Positions 16,155 through 24,938 of a DNA stretch of 64,000 bases are shown one piece after another (the first letter of the stretch is position 1; the number at the start of each line of letters is the position of its first letter). The notes beneath the pieces are model-generated. The model saw only the letters and a list, made by a program, of their open reading frames with translations. It did no database searches and was not told where the DNA came from. The DNA is from Sediminibacillus massiliensis. GTDB taxonomy: Bacteria > Bacillota > Bacilli > Bacillales > Amphibacillaceae. Location: positions 637,120 through 701,119 of the forward strand of contig NZ_LT732535.1 in assembly GCF_900156915.1 (NCBI RefSeq). The letters run 5' to 3'. A program made the translations under genes and the position numbers.

Positions 16155-17270
16155 CTAAGTCGTCTGAACGTCACCATCGGCTTCACGCGATATCGCCCAA
16201 ATAAACCCTGCTAATTCTCTGGCGACTGCCGCAATGGCTTTTCCACTCTCTTTTCCTCGGCCCAGTAGCCGGAAATACTTTTTATGCAAGCGGTTCTGAG
16301 CTTTCCACGAGACCCCCAGGACATTAGTCGGGTGTCCTTTTTGTCTTTTCTTCAGTTCCCCTTTGACTGCAGGCTGGTATCTATAACTCCATGCTGCTTC
16401 GATTAAAAGCCTCCGAACATGGCGATTCCCTGTTTTGGTGATTTCTCCTAAATTGCGTGTCAACCCACTGGAACTTTCGCTTGGCACAAGCCCGGTGTAT
16501 GCCATGAATTGCTTAGGGGTTTGAAATCGACTGAACGATCCTACCTCAGCTACCAGACTGGTAGCTGTAATTAGGGCAATGCCTCTTAAGGTCATAAGCG
16601 TCTGAATCATGGGTGCATGGACGCTTTCTTTGGCTTGTTCCTCCATTTCACTTTCCAGTATCTTCAGTCGCTGCTGATACTCCTTCAATTGTTGTAAATA
16701 TTCTTGGAAGGTTACACGGGAAGCGGAACGTTCAAATTTTAGACTGTCCAGCCAATCCCAATATTTAGCCGTCCATGTCCTGGTACCCTTAGGAGGATGG
16801 ATTTCATTTCTGAGAAGAAATTTGGTTAGTCTATGTTTAGCCCTTAATTCATCTTCCTTTACATCCTCACGTGCTCTAACTAAATCACGGAGTGCTTCAT
16901 CATTTTCTGTCGGGACGTAGATTGGCGTCAGTTCCCCGGCACGATAAAGGGTTGCCAATTTTATTGCATCCCGTTTATCTGTTTTTACGCGCTCACCTGG
17001 TTTTTGTGGGATTAACGACGGTGCGATTACCTCACATTCAATATCCATACTCTTCAGAAGGCGATAGAGCCCGTAACCGGTTGGGCCTGCTTCATAACAC
17101 ACTTGCAGAAGTTCTGGTTCACCTAGTTTTTTCATTAATTTTCTAATCGCTTCTACCGTATAGTCAATCATACCAACATATCTTGGCTTGGAACGTCCCT
17201 CATCAGCAACTGCGACTGCAATTTTGTCCTTTGATACGTCTAGACCAACGTATTTTGTGGTATCATCCAT
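16155..17270 (-). CDS. IS110-family transposase (DEDD, IS1111-like)
   Basis: Recombinase of 371 aa that moves the element through an RNA-guided strand exchange. The N-terminal RuvC-like DEDD domain has GLDVSKDKIAVAVAD (first Asp), CYEAGPTGYGLYR (Glu) and KTDKRDA (the two final Asp residues). A coiled-coil middle (about 175-215) is followed by the Transposase_20 domain, with AEVGSFSRFQTPKQFMAYTG and the serine-bearing PSESSSG, then TGNRHVRRLLIEAAW. All catalytic residues are present and the frame is unbroken, so the element may be active. The gene has the orientation of its neighbours. Confidence 0.95.
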   Translation of the reverse strand: MDDTTKYVGLDVSKDKIAVAVADEGRSKPRYVGMIDYTVEAIRKLMKKLGEPELLQVCYEAGPTGYGLYRLLKSMDIECEVIAPSLIPQKPGERVKTDKRDAIKLATLYRAGELTPIYVPTENDEALRDLVRAREDVKEDELRAKHRLTKFLLRNEIHPPKGTRTWTAKYWDWLDSLKFERSASRVTFQEYLQQLKEYQQRLKILESEMEEQAKESVHAPMIQTLMTLRGIALITATSLVAEVGSFSRFQTPKQFMAYTGLVPSESSSGLTRNLGEITKTGNRHVRRLLIEAAWSYRYQPAVKGELKKRQKGHPTNVLGVSWKAQNRLHKKYFRLLGRGKESGKAIAAVARELAGFIWAISREADGDVQTT

Positions 17271-17373
17271 AGTACTAGCTCCTTTCGTAATTATAGCTCT
17301 GATTTGGCTATGGGTTTTGGGCTTGCTTTACTATACCCACTATGACCAAATTAACCTACGTTGTTACGATTAA

Positions 17374-17391
17374 GGGGCTAGTTTCGTTCAT
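17374..17391 (-). repeat. Subterminal inverted repeat, 5' end of the IS
   Basis: The minus strand reads ATGAACGAAACTAGCCCC and matches the plus-strand copy at 15688-15709 apart from a 4-base gap there. It lies about 105 bases upstream of the transposase start. Beyond it (17392-17460) is non-IS DNA with a small GGCGA-gtaa-TCGCC hairpin and a CTCCTTCAGGAACAGCGCAG stretch like Bacillaceae palindromic intergenic repeats. Confidence 0.7.
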
Positions 17392-17461
17392 AATAACTCC
17401 TTCAGGAACAGCGCAGGTGATAGATGAGGCGAGTAATCGCCGATAAAGGCTTAAAAAAACA

Positions 17462-17494
17462 GAAAAAAGCCTCTGCACTTTCGCAGAGGCTTTT
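17462..17494 (-). terminator. Rho-independent terminator after ymxH
   Basis: On the minus strand AAAAGCCTCTGC-gaaagt-GCAGAGGCTTTTTTC starts 4 bases after the ymxH stop. It is intact, so the insertion sequence landed outside the ymxH transcript. Confidence 0.95.
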
Positions 17495-17497
17495 GGT

Positions 17498-17731
17498 TCA
17501 GGAATTGATGATAATCATGTCTTCCCCGATTTTCTTAATATCTTTCCAATTGATACGGATGCTTTCGCCTTCCTTCTTCATACCAAACCACTTATAGTTC
17601 GGCACGATGAATGACTCGATTTGACCTGTTTTTTCATTGAATTCTAAATCAGTGTGACCCAGTATCCCCAATCTGGACCCAGTGCTTACGTCGACTATTT
17701 CTTTTCCGCTCAAATCTTTGTACCTTACCAC
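17498..17731 (-). CDS. ymxH: YlmC/YmxH family PRC-barrel protein
   Basis: Small PRC-barrel-like protein of 77 aa (VRYKDLSGKEIVDVSTGSRLG), sporulation-associated in Bacillaceae and of unknown function. The fold is a single beta barrel without membrane segments. PNYKWFGMKKEGESIRINW is its conserved second half. The start is GTG at 17731, 4 bases after AGGAGGGGAC. In B. subtilis it lies between mlpA and dpaA; here the insertion sequence has parted it from dpaA. Confidence 0.9.
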   Translation of the reverse strand: MVRYKDLSGKEIVDVSTGSRLGILGHTDLEFNEKTGQIESFIVPNYKWFGMKKEGESIRINWKDIKKIGEDMIIINS

Positions 17732-17816
17732 AGAAGTCCCCTCCTATTATGGATTAATAGAAATATATTCTGTGGGAAGAGGTAACATGCTAGGATATTC
17801 CCATCTGTTACAAACA

Positions 17817-19028
17817 TTAAGGAGAGATCAAAGCACTTGCATACCTATCATTGAATAAAGATTGGATAATGCGATCGGTGGAGTCATGGGTTACCGCATC
17901 TATCTCTTTTATCATTTCATCCAAAGTCCGATGCCTGTTTAATATCAGTTCATTTTTACCGTTTCTGCTCATCCTGCTGTTTGTACTTTCCAAGCTTAAC
18001 ATTAAGTTACCTTTAAGTTGTTCTTTGCTATTTTTCAATTCTTTATCAGTAAGACCGTTTTCAATCAGTTCGTTAATGGTTTTATCTATGGTTTCCCTTA
18101 AAAGAGGCAGCTGGTCTTTACCTGTGCCTGCATAAATGGTCAACAAACCATTATCCAAAAAAGAGCTGTGATAGGAAAACACCGAATAAGCAAGCCCTCT
18201 TTCCTCCCTTACTTCCTGGAATAAGCGTGAACTCATGCTTCCCCCGAAAATATTATTCATTACAATTAAACTGTAGATGTCGTCGTCTTCTACTGACAGG
18301 CCGTTGTATCCGAGACAAAGATGGGCTTGTTCTGTTTCTTTGCGCCTCTCGATATGCTCAGCTAAAAAGTCCGGTTTTTCAAATTTGTCATTGCTGTCCG
18401 AAGCTTGATAGCTTCCAAAGTGTTTTTCCACCTCGTTGAAGAAGTCTTCTTGTACGTTTCCGGCAATCGATACCACCACATTTTTTGGTGTATATTGCTT
18501 ATCCATATAATTTTGCAATGTTTCTTTCGTAAAAGAAGCAAGCGTTTTTTCGGTTCCCAATATCGGAAATCCTAACGGATGTTTTCCGTAAGAAGCATGT
18601 GATAACAAATCATGCACGATATCGTCAGGCGTGTCTTCAGCCATTTTTATTTCTTCTAATACTACTTTTTTTTCTTTTTCCATCTCCTCTTCATCGAAAG
18701 CGGAATGGAAAAACATATCAGCCAATATTTCCAAAGCAAGCTCCTTATGACTGTCTAAGACTTTCGCATAAAAACATGTATATTCTTTTGAAGTAAAGGC
18801 GTTGACCTGACCACCGATTGCATCAAATGCTTCGGCAATGTCCTTAGCAGTTCTATTGGCTGTGCCTTTGAATAACATATGCTCCAAGAAATGAGAAATT
18901 CCATTGTTTGAATGTGTCTCATTTCTTGATCCTGTTCTTATCCAGATTCCGATTGTCACGGATCTGACAGCTGGTATATCTTCCATTACAATTCTAAGTC
19001 CGTTTGTGCAGGTATGTTTTCTTAACAA
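17817..19028 (-). CDS. mlpA: Zinc peptidase MlpA (YmxG), M16 family
   Basis: Mitochondrial-processing-peptidase-like zinc protease. HFLEHMLFKG is the inverted HxxEH zinc motif, with the third ligand in KKVVLEEIKMAED. The C-terminal half has the usual EERGLAYSVFSYHSSF region. The likely start is a TTG at 19028, 7 bases after TAGGAGGA. It gives 403 aa and the N terminus LLRKHTCTNGLRIVMED, aligning with the family start. An ATG 45 bases upstream would put the ribosome-binding site inside the gene. It lies 17-60 bases after ylxY, so the two probably share a transcript. Confidence 0.9.
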   Translation of the reverse strand: MLRKHTCTNGLRIVMEDIPAVRSVTIGIWIRTGSRNETHSNNGISHFLEHMLFKGTANRTAKDIAEAFDAIGGQVNAFTSKEYTCFYAKVLDSHKELALEILADMFFHSAFDEEEMEKEKKVVLEEIKMAEDTPDDIVHDLLSHASYGKHPLGFPILGTEKTLASFTKETLQNYMDKQYTPKNVVVSIAGNVQEDFFNEVEKHFGSYQASDSNDKFEKPDFLAEHIERRKETEQAHLCLGYNGLSVEDDDIYSLIVMNNIFGGSMSSRLFQEVREERGLAYSVFSYHSSFLDNGLLTIYAGTGKDQLPLLRETIDKTINELIENGLTDKELKNSKEQLKGNLMLSLESTNSRMSRNGKNELILNRHRTLDEMIKEIDAVTHDSTDRIIQSLFNDRYASALISP

Positions 19029-19089
19029 AGCCGTTCCTCCTAATTGACTAATGAATTTCTGGTTGTTGCGCAAGATACGGTTTTAATGG

Positions 19090-20040
19090 CTATCTTTCTT
19101 CACTAAGAAGTTTCTCTACTGTCCCTATTTTATAATTCTTACCTTTTATGTCTTTTACCAGGTCGTCTAATCCATCCCTTATGACATCTGTAGGGTGCAT
19201 CAAAATCATTGCCCCCGGATGTAATTTTTCCGAGACCCTGTTCAACATGACATCAACAGTCGGTTTCCTCCAATCAATTGTATCGACAGACCAGAGTACT
19301 GTCTGCATATTCAAGTCGGATGCCAGTCGGACGACAGTGTCATTATAACTCCCGCTCGGAGGAGCGAACCAGATTGGAGTCTCTCCTGTGATAGCCTTCA
19401 AAATATCATTCGTTTGTACTATTTGTTCCCTGTTTTCCTGTTCAGATAAACGTCGCATATCAGGGTGGTTATATGCATGGTTCCCGATCAAATGTCCTTC
19501 TTCTTGAATCATTACTACTATATCCCTATTTTGGCTTGCCCATTTACCTTCGATGAAAAAATTTGCTTTCACATTGTGCTGTTTAAGGACCTTCAACATG
19601 GGTGGTATATTTTCAGTTCCCCACGCTACATTGATTAATAAGGAAACCATGTTTTTTTCCGGATGACCGCGATAAATGGGAGCGGGAGGTAAGTCTTTCA
19701 ATGTAATTTCAGGCTTCTTTTGATCGAATACTAATAGCTTTTTATCAAACTTGCCGTTTTGCTCCATTTTTTCCAATGACTTCTCCATGTTGATAGTAAG
19801 TCCGTTTCTGCCAGGCATTTTCTTCCATACCCTATCTATTTTCGCATTTTGCGGAGCAATCTCGAATTCTGATGCTGCTGCTTGTATTTTAGATCGGAGA
19901 CTTTCATTACTGGAAGCAACTTCCATCGATAAAGGGTTGGTCTTTTCAAGATAATCGTACTCGAAAGGATTAATAGAAAATGGCATCGCTAATCGGACAA
20001 TTATTAAAAAACTGAGCAAATGAATGACCCATCTGACCAC
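19090..20040 (-). CDS. ylxY: Polysaccharide-deacetylase-like spore protein YlxY
   Basis: Member of the sporulation-associated YlxY family with a carbohydrate esterase 4 (NodB) fold, 316 aa. An N-terminal membrane anchor or signal (VIHLLSFLIIVRLAMPF) puts the domain outside the membrane. The metal motif HxxxH is kept in GNHAYNHPDM, but the first motif, normally TFDDG, reads LINVAWG. The catalytic Asp pair is therefore missing and activity is doubtful. Start GTG at 20040; its ribosome-binding site lies inside a hairpin (20048-20079). Confidence 0.88.
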   Translation of the reverse strand: MVRWVIHLLSFLIIVRLAMPFSINPFEYDYLEKTNPLSMEVASSNESLRSKIQAAASEFEIAPQNAKIDRVWKKMPGRNGLTINMEKSLEKMEQNGKFDKKLLVFDQKKPEITLKDLPPAPIYRGHPEKNMVSLLINVAWGTENIPPMLKVLKQHNVKANFFIEGKWASQNRDIVVMIQEEGHLIGNHAYNHPDMRRLSEQENREQIVQTNDILKAITGETPIWFAPPSGSYNDTVVRLASDLNMQTVLWSVDTIDWRKPTVDVMLNRVSEKLHPGAMILMHPTDVIRDGLDDLVKDIKGKNYKIGTVEKLLSEER

Positions 20041-20047
20041 CTTGATC

Positions 20048-20079
20048 CCCCCTTTTCTAACAAGTTATGTTAAAGGGGG
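20048..20079 (-). promoter_or_regulatory. Hairpin covering the ylxY ribosome-binding site
   Basis: CCCCCTTT (20048-20055) pairs with AAAGGGGG (20072-20079), and inside it TAACA (20058-20062) pairs with TGTTA (20068-20072). On the minus strand the 3' arm is the AAAAGGGGG that forms the Shine-Dalgarno just before the GTG start, so the folded mRNA would block translation of ylxY. Confidence 0.55.
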
Positions 20080-20152
20080 ACAAGGTAGAACATTCCTGGT
20101 CAAGTAGTTATTCGATCAACCCACTTGCAACAATCTTCAGGACTTTTTCCAT

Positions 20153-20179
20153 AAAAAAAGAAACTGGCAATCCAGCTTC
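20153..20179 (-). terminator. Rho-independent terminator after pnp
   Basis: On the minus strand GAAGCTGG-attg-CCAGTTTC (one G-T pair) is followed by TTTTTTTATG, about 37 bases after the pnp stop. Confidence 0.9.
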
Positions 20180-20215
20180 TTGTTTTTTAAAAAAGATTTC
20201 AGCGATTTGGAATAT

Positions 20216-22324
20216 CTAGCTGTTTTCCTGTTTTTTTTGTTCGATTAACACTGCTTTTCGTGAAAGGTTGACCCTACCTTGGTTATCAATTTCTTTAACT
20301 TTGACCATTATCTCATCACCAATGGCTACTACATCCTCAACCTTGCCGATCCGTTCTTCGGCCAATTCAGAAATATGGACAAGGCCATCTTTTCCTTTGA
20401 ATAATTCAACGAAAGCACCGAATTTTTCAATACGGCGAACTGTCCCTAGATAAATCTCTCCAACTTCCACTTCACGGACAAGGTCCTCGATAATTTTCTT
20501 GGCCTTTTGGTTCATATCCGCTTCTGTTGAAGAAATAAACACTCTGCCGTCTTGTTCAATATCGATTTTCACACCGGTTTCTTCAATAATTTTATTGATT
20601 TGTTTCCCGCTTGGACCGATTACATCCCTAATCTTGTCAGGGTTTATTTGCATTGTAAGGATCTTAGGCGCATATTGGGAAAGTTGCTCCTTCGGTTCCC
20701 CGATGGTTTCAAGCATATGGCCAAGAATGTCCATTCTGCCTTTTTTAGCCTGTGTAAGAGCTTCTTCAAGGATTTCTCGTGACAATCCTTCTATTTTGAT
20801 ATCCATTTGCAATGCTGTTACACCTTTTGCAGTTCCGGCCACTTTAAAGTCCATATCGCCCAGGAAGTCTTCCATTCCTTGAATGTCAGTAAGGATTGTG
20901 TAATCTTCTCCCTGTTTTACAAGTCCCATCGCTATACCGGCAACAGGTGCTTTAATTGGTACACCTGCATCCATCATTGCTAAAGTACTGGCGCAAATGC
21001 TTGCCTGGGAAGTCGAACCATTGGACTCGAGTACCTCTGATACAAGACGAATGGTGTATGGAAATTCCTTTTCAGAAGGCACCACTACCTCCAATGCTCT
21101 TTCACCTAGCGCACCATGACCGATTTCCCGGCGTCCTGGACCTCTGATTGGACCTGTTTCTCCCACACTGTATTGAGGGAAATTATAATGATGCATAAAT
21201 CGTTTCGATTCTTCTAGATCCAAGCCATCCAAAATTTGCACATCGCCCAAAGCACCGAGTGTACACACGCTTAATGCTTGGGTTTGTCCACGTGTAAATA
21301 ATCCAGATCCATGAGTACGAGGTAAAACACCGATACGTGAAGACAGCGGACGGATCTCATCAATCTTACGTCCATCAGGTCTCACTTTTTCCTTGGTGAT
21401 CAAACGTCGTACCTCTTCTTTCACCAGTTTATCAAGGATTCCTTTAACATTTTTGATTGTTTCTTCTTCAGCTTCTTCCTCTTCATAAGAAGCAATGATC
21501 CGTTTCTTAACCTCATCAATAGCTAATTCGCGGGCATGTTTTTCCTGTACTTGAATAGCTTCGATTAAATCAGGGTTGGCTTTTGCTTCCACTTGTTCTG
21601 TGAGCGAAGGATCCAATTGAAAGAGTGTTACCTCTGCTTTTTCTTTGCCGACTTCAGCGATGATTTCCTCTTGAAATGCCACTAATCGCTTGATTTCCTC
21701 ATGGCCGAACATGATTGCTTCCAACATCACTTCTTCAGGTACTTCGTTAGCGCCTGCTTCCACCATGTTGATCGCATCCTTTGTACCGGCAACAGTAAGG
21801 TTCAATTCGCTTTTTTCCTGTTGTTCAATTGATGGATTAATGACAAACTCTCCATCAACGCGCCCAACGATAGCACCGGCAATAGGACCGTCAAAAGGAA
21901 TATCTGAAATACCAAGTGCCAATGAAGAGCCGATCATCGCTGCAACTTCACTCGAGCAGTTTTGATCAACACTCATTACTGTGCTGATAACTTGGACTTC
22001 GTTCCGGAATCCATCTGGAAACAACGGACGGATCGGGCGGTCGATTAGCCGTGAAGTCAGCACTGCTTTTTCACTCGGACGTCCTTCCCGTTTGATGAAC
22101 CCTCCAGGAATTTTCCCCACGGCGTATAGTCGTTCTTCATAGTTGACAGTCAATGGGAAAAAAGGTAAATCCTTCGGTTCTTTTGATGCTGTTGCAGCAG
22201 TTAAAACGGATGTATCTCCGTATTGAATCATACAGGCACCATTAGCTTGTTTGGCGAGTTCTCCGACTTCCACTGTAAAAGGATGACCGGAGACTTCTGT
22301 AGTAAATACTTTCTTCTCTGCCAT
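20216..22324 (-). CDS. pnp: Polyribonucleotide nucleotidyltransferase (PNPase)
   Basis: Phosphate-dependent 3'-5' exoribonuclease of the mRNA decay machinery, 702 aa. Two RNase PH-like domains are present; the second carries the active-site stretch [13 protein letters not shown] and [16 protein letters not shown]-terminal KH (about 555-615) and S1 (about 620-690) RNA-binding domains follow. The gene lies after rpsO, as in most bacteria, with a terminator between them. GAGGAG precedes the ATG. A TATACT in the leader (about 22350) may be the -10 of its own promoter. Confidence 0.97.
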   Translation of the reverse strand: MAEKKVFTTEVSGHPFTVEVGELAKQANGACMIQYGDTSVLTAATASKEPKDLPFFPLTVNYEERLYAVGKIPGGFIKREGRPSEKAVLTSRLIDRPIRPLFPDGFRNEVQVISTVMSVDQNCSSEVAAMIGSSLALGISDIPFDGPIAGAIVGRVDGEFVINPSIEQQEKSELNLTVAGTKDAINMVEAGANEVPEEVMLEAIMFGHEEIKRLVAFQEEIIAEVGKEKAEVTLFQLDPSLTEQVEAKANPDLIEAIQVQEKHARELAIDEVKKRIIASYEEEEAEEETIKNVKGILDKLVKEEVRRLITKEKVRPDGRKIDEIRPLSSRIGVLPRTHGSGLFTRGQTQALSVCTLGALGDVQILDGLDLEESKRFMHHYNFPQYSVGETGPIRGPGRREIGHGALGERALEVVVPSEKEFPYTIRLVSEVLESNGSTSQASICASTLAMMDAGVPIKAPVAGIAMGLVKQGEDYTILTDIQGMEDFLGDMDFKVAGTAKGVTALQMDIKIEGLSREILEEALTQAKKGRMDILGHMLETIGEPKEQLSQYAPKILTMQINPDKIRDVIGPSGKQINKIIEETGVKIDIEQDGRVFISSTEADMNQKAKKIIEDLVREVEVGEIYLGTVRRIEKFGAFVELFKGKDGLVHISELAEERIGKVEDVVAIGDEIMVKVKEIDNQGRVNLSRKAVLIEQKKQENS

Positions 22325-22487
22325 TGTAAGTAGTGCTCCTCTCTGTGTTTAGTATAAGAAAGAGTGCCCTTGTATATGAGGTTGTTCCAATGCACAAAAA
22401 ATATTATGGTTATTCTATTCCGATAAATCTCCAGAATTATGCATGGTCCTCTATAAAGATACCTCTATGTACTCTTTTTACGTACAG

Positions 22488-22514
22488 AAAAAGCGGGAAT
22501 ACTCCCGCTTTTTT
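22488..22514 (-). terminator. Rho-independent terminator after rpsO
   Basis: On the minus strand AAAAGCGGGAGTATTCCCGCTTTTT starts 9 bases after the rpsO stop. It separates rpsO from pnp; in many bacteria partial read-through here couples the two genes. Confidence 0.9.
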
Positions 22515-22522
22515 AAACAAAA

Positions 22523-22792
22523 TTAACGACGTAAACCAAGTCTTTGAATTAGTTCGCGATAGCGAGTTACGTCTTTTGCACGTAAGTAATTCAAAAGATT
22601 ACGGCGTTTACCTACCATTTTTAACAGACCGCGACGTGAATGATGGTCTTTTTTATGGACACGAAGATGCTCGTTCAAGTTTGTGATTTCCTCAGTAAGT
22701 ACAGCAATTTGCACCTCTGGTGAACCTGTGTCATTTTCGTGTGTTTTGAAATCATTGATGATTTCATTTTTGCGTTCTTGTGTAATAGCCAT
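22523..22792 (-). CDS. rpsO: 30S ribosomal protein S15
   Basis: Primary 16S rRNA-binding protein of the small subunit, 89 aa as usual. The sequence [15 protein letters not shown], then [17 protein letters not shown]-like and [21 protein letters not shown], is typical of S15. The start is the ATG at 22792 behind AGGAGGAATAAAA; a longer open frame upstream is not used. It stands alone, with about 125 bases of leader after ribF. Confidence 0.98.
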   Translation of the reverse strand: MAITQERKNEIINDFKTHENDTGSPEVQIAVLTEEITNLNEHLRVHKKDHHSRRGLLKMVGKRRNLLNYLRAKDVTRYRELIQRLGLRR

Positions 22793-22917
22793 TTTTATTC
22801 CTCCTAAATAATTTAAAAATCCCCATTCCCCTAGCAAGCGCCGGAGATTCGCATTGCCAAGCGATGGTTTCCGTATTTTAGATTAACTCTTTTTATGGAA
22901 AATTGCAAGGGATTGGA

Positions 22918-23859
22918 CTAAATCTCCTTCAGAATTGATCTTATTTCCTGTTCATCTTCCTGAAGTTGTGCGATTAGTTCCTCGATACCGTTGAATTTTT
23001 TTTCTTCTCTTACAAATGCATGCCACTCCATAACTAATTCTTGACCATAAAGTTGTTTTTTATAATCGAAAATATGTACTTCCACAGAAGGTTTGGAAAC
23101 ATCCTCGTGAAAAGTCGGTTTGTATCCAATGTTGGCCATTCCCTTTAATGTTTGGCCCTCATATCTGATTGTCACAGCATAAACCCCGATTTTTGGCATT
23201 AGCAATTCTTCTGGAAGCTCGAGATTGGCGGTCGGAAATCCAATTGTTCTTCCTCTTTTTTCCCCTTCGATTACAACTCCATGAGCAGCAAAAGGCCGTC
23301 CGAGCAATTCATTCGCCTTTTCGATATCACCGTTTCTTAAACAGTCTCTAATCAATGTCGAGCTTACCTTGTGGTGATCCATTTCCACTTTTTCCACCGC
23401 TGTGAAGGAGAACGAACCTCTTGAGTGCTCTTCAATCGTATCGACAGAACCCTTTCCTTTATATCCATAACTAAAATCGAAACCTGAGACAAGATGTTTA
23501 ATATTCAATCCAATCAAAAAATGATCGGCGAAGTCTTGCGGTTCAAGCCTGGACAATTCTTCATTGAATGTAATGACATACATTCTTTCGATGCCCATTC
23601 CCTTAAGAATTTCTTGTTTTTCTGACAAAGGAGTTAAATAATTGACCTGTTGTTGTCCCCTTCTTAACACCACACTTGGATGGGGGTGAAACGTGATCAC
23701 TGCAGATTCGCGATTTTGTTTACTTGCTAAGTCCAATGCAGTATTAATCACTTTTTGATGTCCTTGATGAATGCCGTCAAAGAAACCGATTGCTGCGACT
23801 GTTTCTGGAAAATCATCATTTTTGTCGGGAATCGGATAAGTCAAATGTATCGTTTTCAC
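22918..23859 (-). CDS. ribF: Bifunctional riboflavin kinase / FAD synthetase
   Basis: Turns riboflavin into FMN and then FAD; the B. subtilis gene is also called ribC. The N-terminal adenylyltransferase domain has IGFFDGIHQGHQKVI, the HxGH-type nucleotide site. The C-terminal kinase domain has GRTIGFPTANLELP. I place the start at GTG 23859 (MKTIHLTYP), preceded by AAGGTGAG; this gives about 313 aa, against 316 in B. subtilis. A TTG at 23877 overlapping the truB stop is the alternative. It is transcribed with truB. Confidence 0.93.
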   Translation of the reverse strand: MKTIHLTYPIPDKNDDFPETVAAIGFFDGIHQGHQKVINTALDLASKQNRESAVITFHPHPSVVLRRGQQQVNYLTPLSEKQEILKGMGIERMYVITFNEELSRLEPQDFADHFLIGLNIKHLVSGFDFSYGYKGKGSVDTIEEHSRGSFSFTAVEKVEMDHHKVSSTLIRDCLRNGDIEKANELLGRPFAAHGVVIEGEKRGRTIGFPTANLELPEELLMPKIGVYAVTIRYEGQTLKGMANIGYKPTFHEDVSKPSVEVHIFDYKKQLYGQELVMEWHAFVREEKKFNGIEELIAQLQEDEQEIRSILKEI

Positions 23860-23873
23860 TAGTCTCACCTTCT

Positions 23874-24779
23874 TCAATCGTAATGAAATACCCTTATTGG
23901 TTTTATTACATCCTGTTCGGTTTTATGATACTGGTATAATGCCAACAGTCGATTTTCATATTGCACTTGAAAGGGGTCTGTATTCGGTTTTACTGCAGGG
24001 CCAGGAAGCTTTTGACCATTAAAAACCTTTTCAGCAGTCGATTGATCAACATGAACGATGTCCAGATGCTCCAATCCTTTATCAATTGGCAATAAGACGG
24101 ACCGGTACAGTTCGTCCTCATTCATGGATTCTAGTTGGTCAAATGTATATGTGGTCGACTGATCAAATGAGCCGGTTTTTATCCTTGTCAAATCTGACAT
24201 GTGAGCAGGATAGCCCATTGCCTTGCCTAAATCCACACATAGGGTACGGATATAGGTTCCTTTCGAACACTCCACCTTGAATTTGATTTTTTGGCAGTTT
24301 TGTTCGATCCCTTTTATGCCAAGCAATTCAATGTCATGTATAGTCACGTACCGCGAAGGACGTTCAACCGTTTCGCCTGCCCGGGCATATTCATATAATT
24401 TTCTGCCATTCACCTTAACGGCTGAAAACATGGGTGGAATCTGTTCTATTCGACCTGTGAATTCTTTGAATACTTTCTTGATATCCTGTTCGGATACTTG
24501 CCTGATGACCTGCTTTGTTTCCACCACACTTCCGTGGCTGTCCTCTGTTTCCGTTGCAGCTCCCAAGGTCATTTCGGCTATATATGTCTTTTTTGTTTCT
24601 GTTAAATAAGGAACAATTTTGGTAGCTTGTCCGATACAAATCGGGAGCACTCCTTCCACCTCAGGATCCAAGGTTCCGGTGTGGCCAACTTTTTTTGTTT
24701 TATATAGGCGTCTCACCTTGATAACACAATCATGCGAAGTAAGCCCTCTGGGTTTCCATAACGGCAATATCCCATTCAT
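23874..24779 (-). CDS. truB: tRNA pseudouridine-55 synthase
   Basis: Makes pseudouridine 55 in the T-loop of tRNAs. The catalytic aspartate is in GHTGTLDPEVEGVLP, and other family blocks are KPRGLTSHDCV and CSKGTYIRTLCVDLG. The ATG at 24779 lies at good distance from GGAGGTG; a GTG 9 bases earlier overlaps that site. A PUA-like RNA-binding tail ends the protein. A terminator-like hairpin separates it from rbfA, although truB, rbfA and infB are usually one operon. Confidence 0.96.
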   Translation of the reverse strand: MNGILPLWKPRGLTSHDCVIKVRRLYKTKKVGHTGTLDPEVEGVLPICIGQATKIVPYLTETKKTYIAEMTLGAATETEDSHGSVVETKQVIRQVSEQDIKKVFKEFTGRIEQIPPMFSAVKVNGRKLYEYARAGETVERPSRYVTIHDIELLGIKGIEQNCQKIKFKVECSKGTYIRTLCVDLGKAMGYPAHMSDLTRIKTGSFDQSTTYTFDQLESMNEDELYRSVLLPIDKGLEHLDIVHVDQSTAEKVFNGQKLPGPAVKPNTDPFQVQYENRLLALYQYHKTEQDVIKPIRVFHYD

Positions 24780-24870
24780 TCCTTTCACCTCCGATTACAA
24801 AAATCCAATTTACAATCAGGTTTGAAACATTCTTTTATGTAGAAAAGCAGCTTGCAGGATATACAAAGAT

Positions 24871-24901
24871 AAAACCCTTGTGTCAAGGATACAAGGGTTT
24901 T
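24871..24901 (-). terminator. Terminator after rbfA (CCCTTG-type stem)
   Basis: AAAACCCTTGT (24871-24881) pairs with ACAAGGGTTTT (24891-24901), about 40 bases after the rbfA stop, and ends in TTTTAT on the minus strand. It is one of five similar stems in the window. Confidence 0.8.
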
Positions 24902-24938
24902 GTCTTTGAAACATCTATCATTTCCGTTAAGGGAAAAA

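Larger units (their letters stand above)
15688..17391 (-). mobile_element. IS110-family insertion sequence, IS1111-type layout, ~1.7 kb
   Basis: The element consists of an intact DEDD transposase (16155-17270), a short 5' noncoding end (about 120 bp) and a long 3' noncoding end (about 450 bp), bounded by the imperfect inverted repeats at 15688-15709 and 17374-17391. Classic IS110 members lack inverted repeats and carry their long noncoding part upstream of the gene. IS1111-type members have subterminal inverted repeats and the long noncoding part downstream, as here. The true ends are probably 3-7 bases outside the repeats. It sits between the ymxH terminator and dpaA, leaving both genes and the dpaA promoter whole. 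No clear target duplication is seen, as expected for this family. Confidence 0.75.

Noticed and set aside
22333-22686. 117-codon plus-strand open frame over the pnp leader and rpsO
   Set aside because: Crosses a strong terminator and runs antisense to rpsO.
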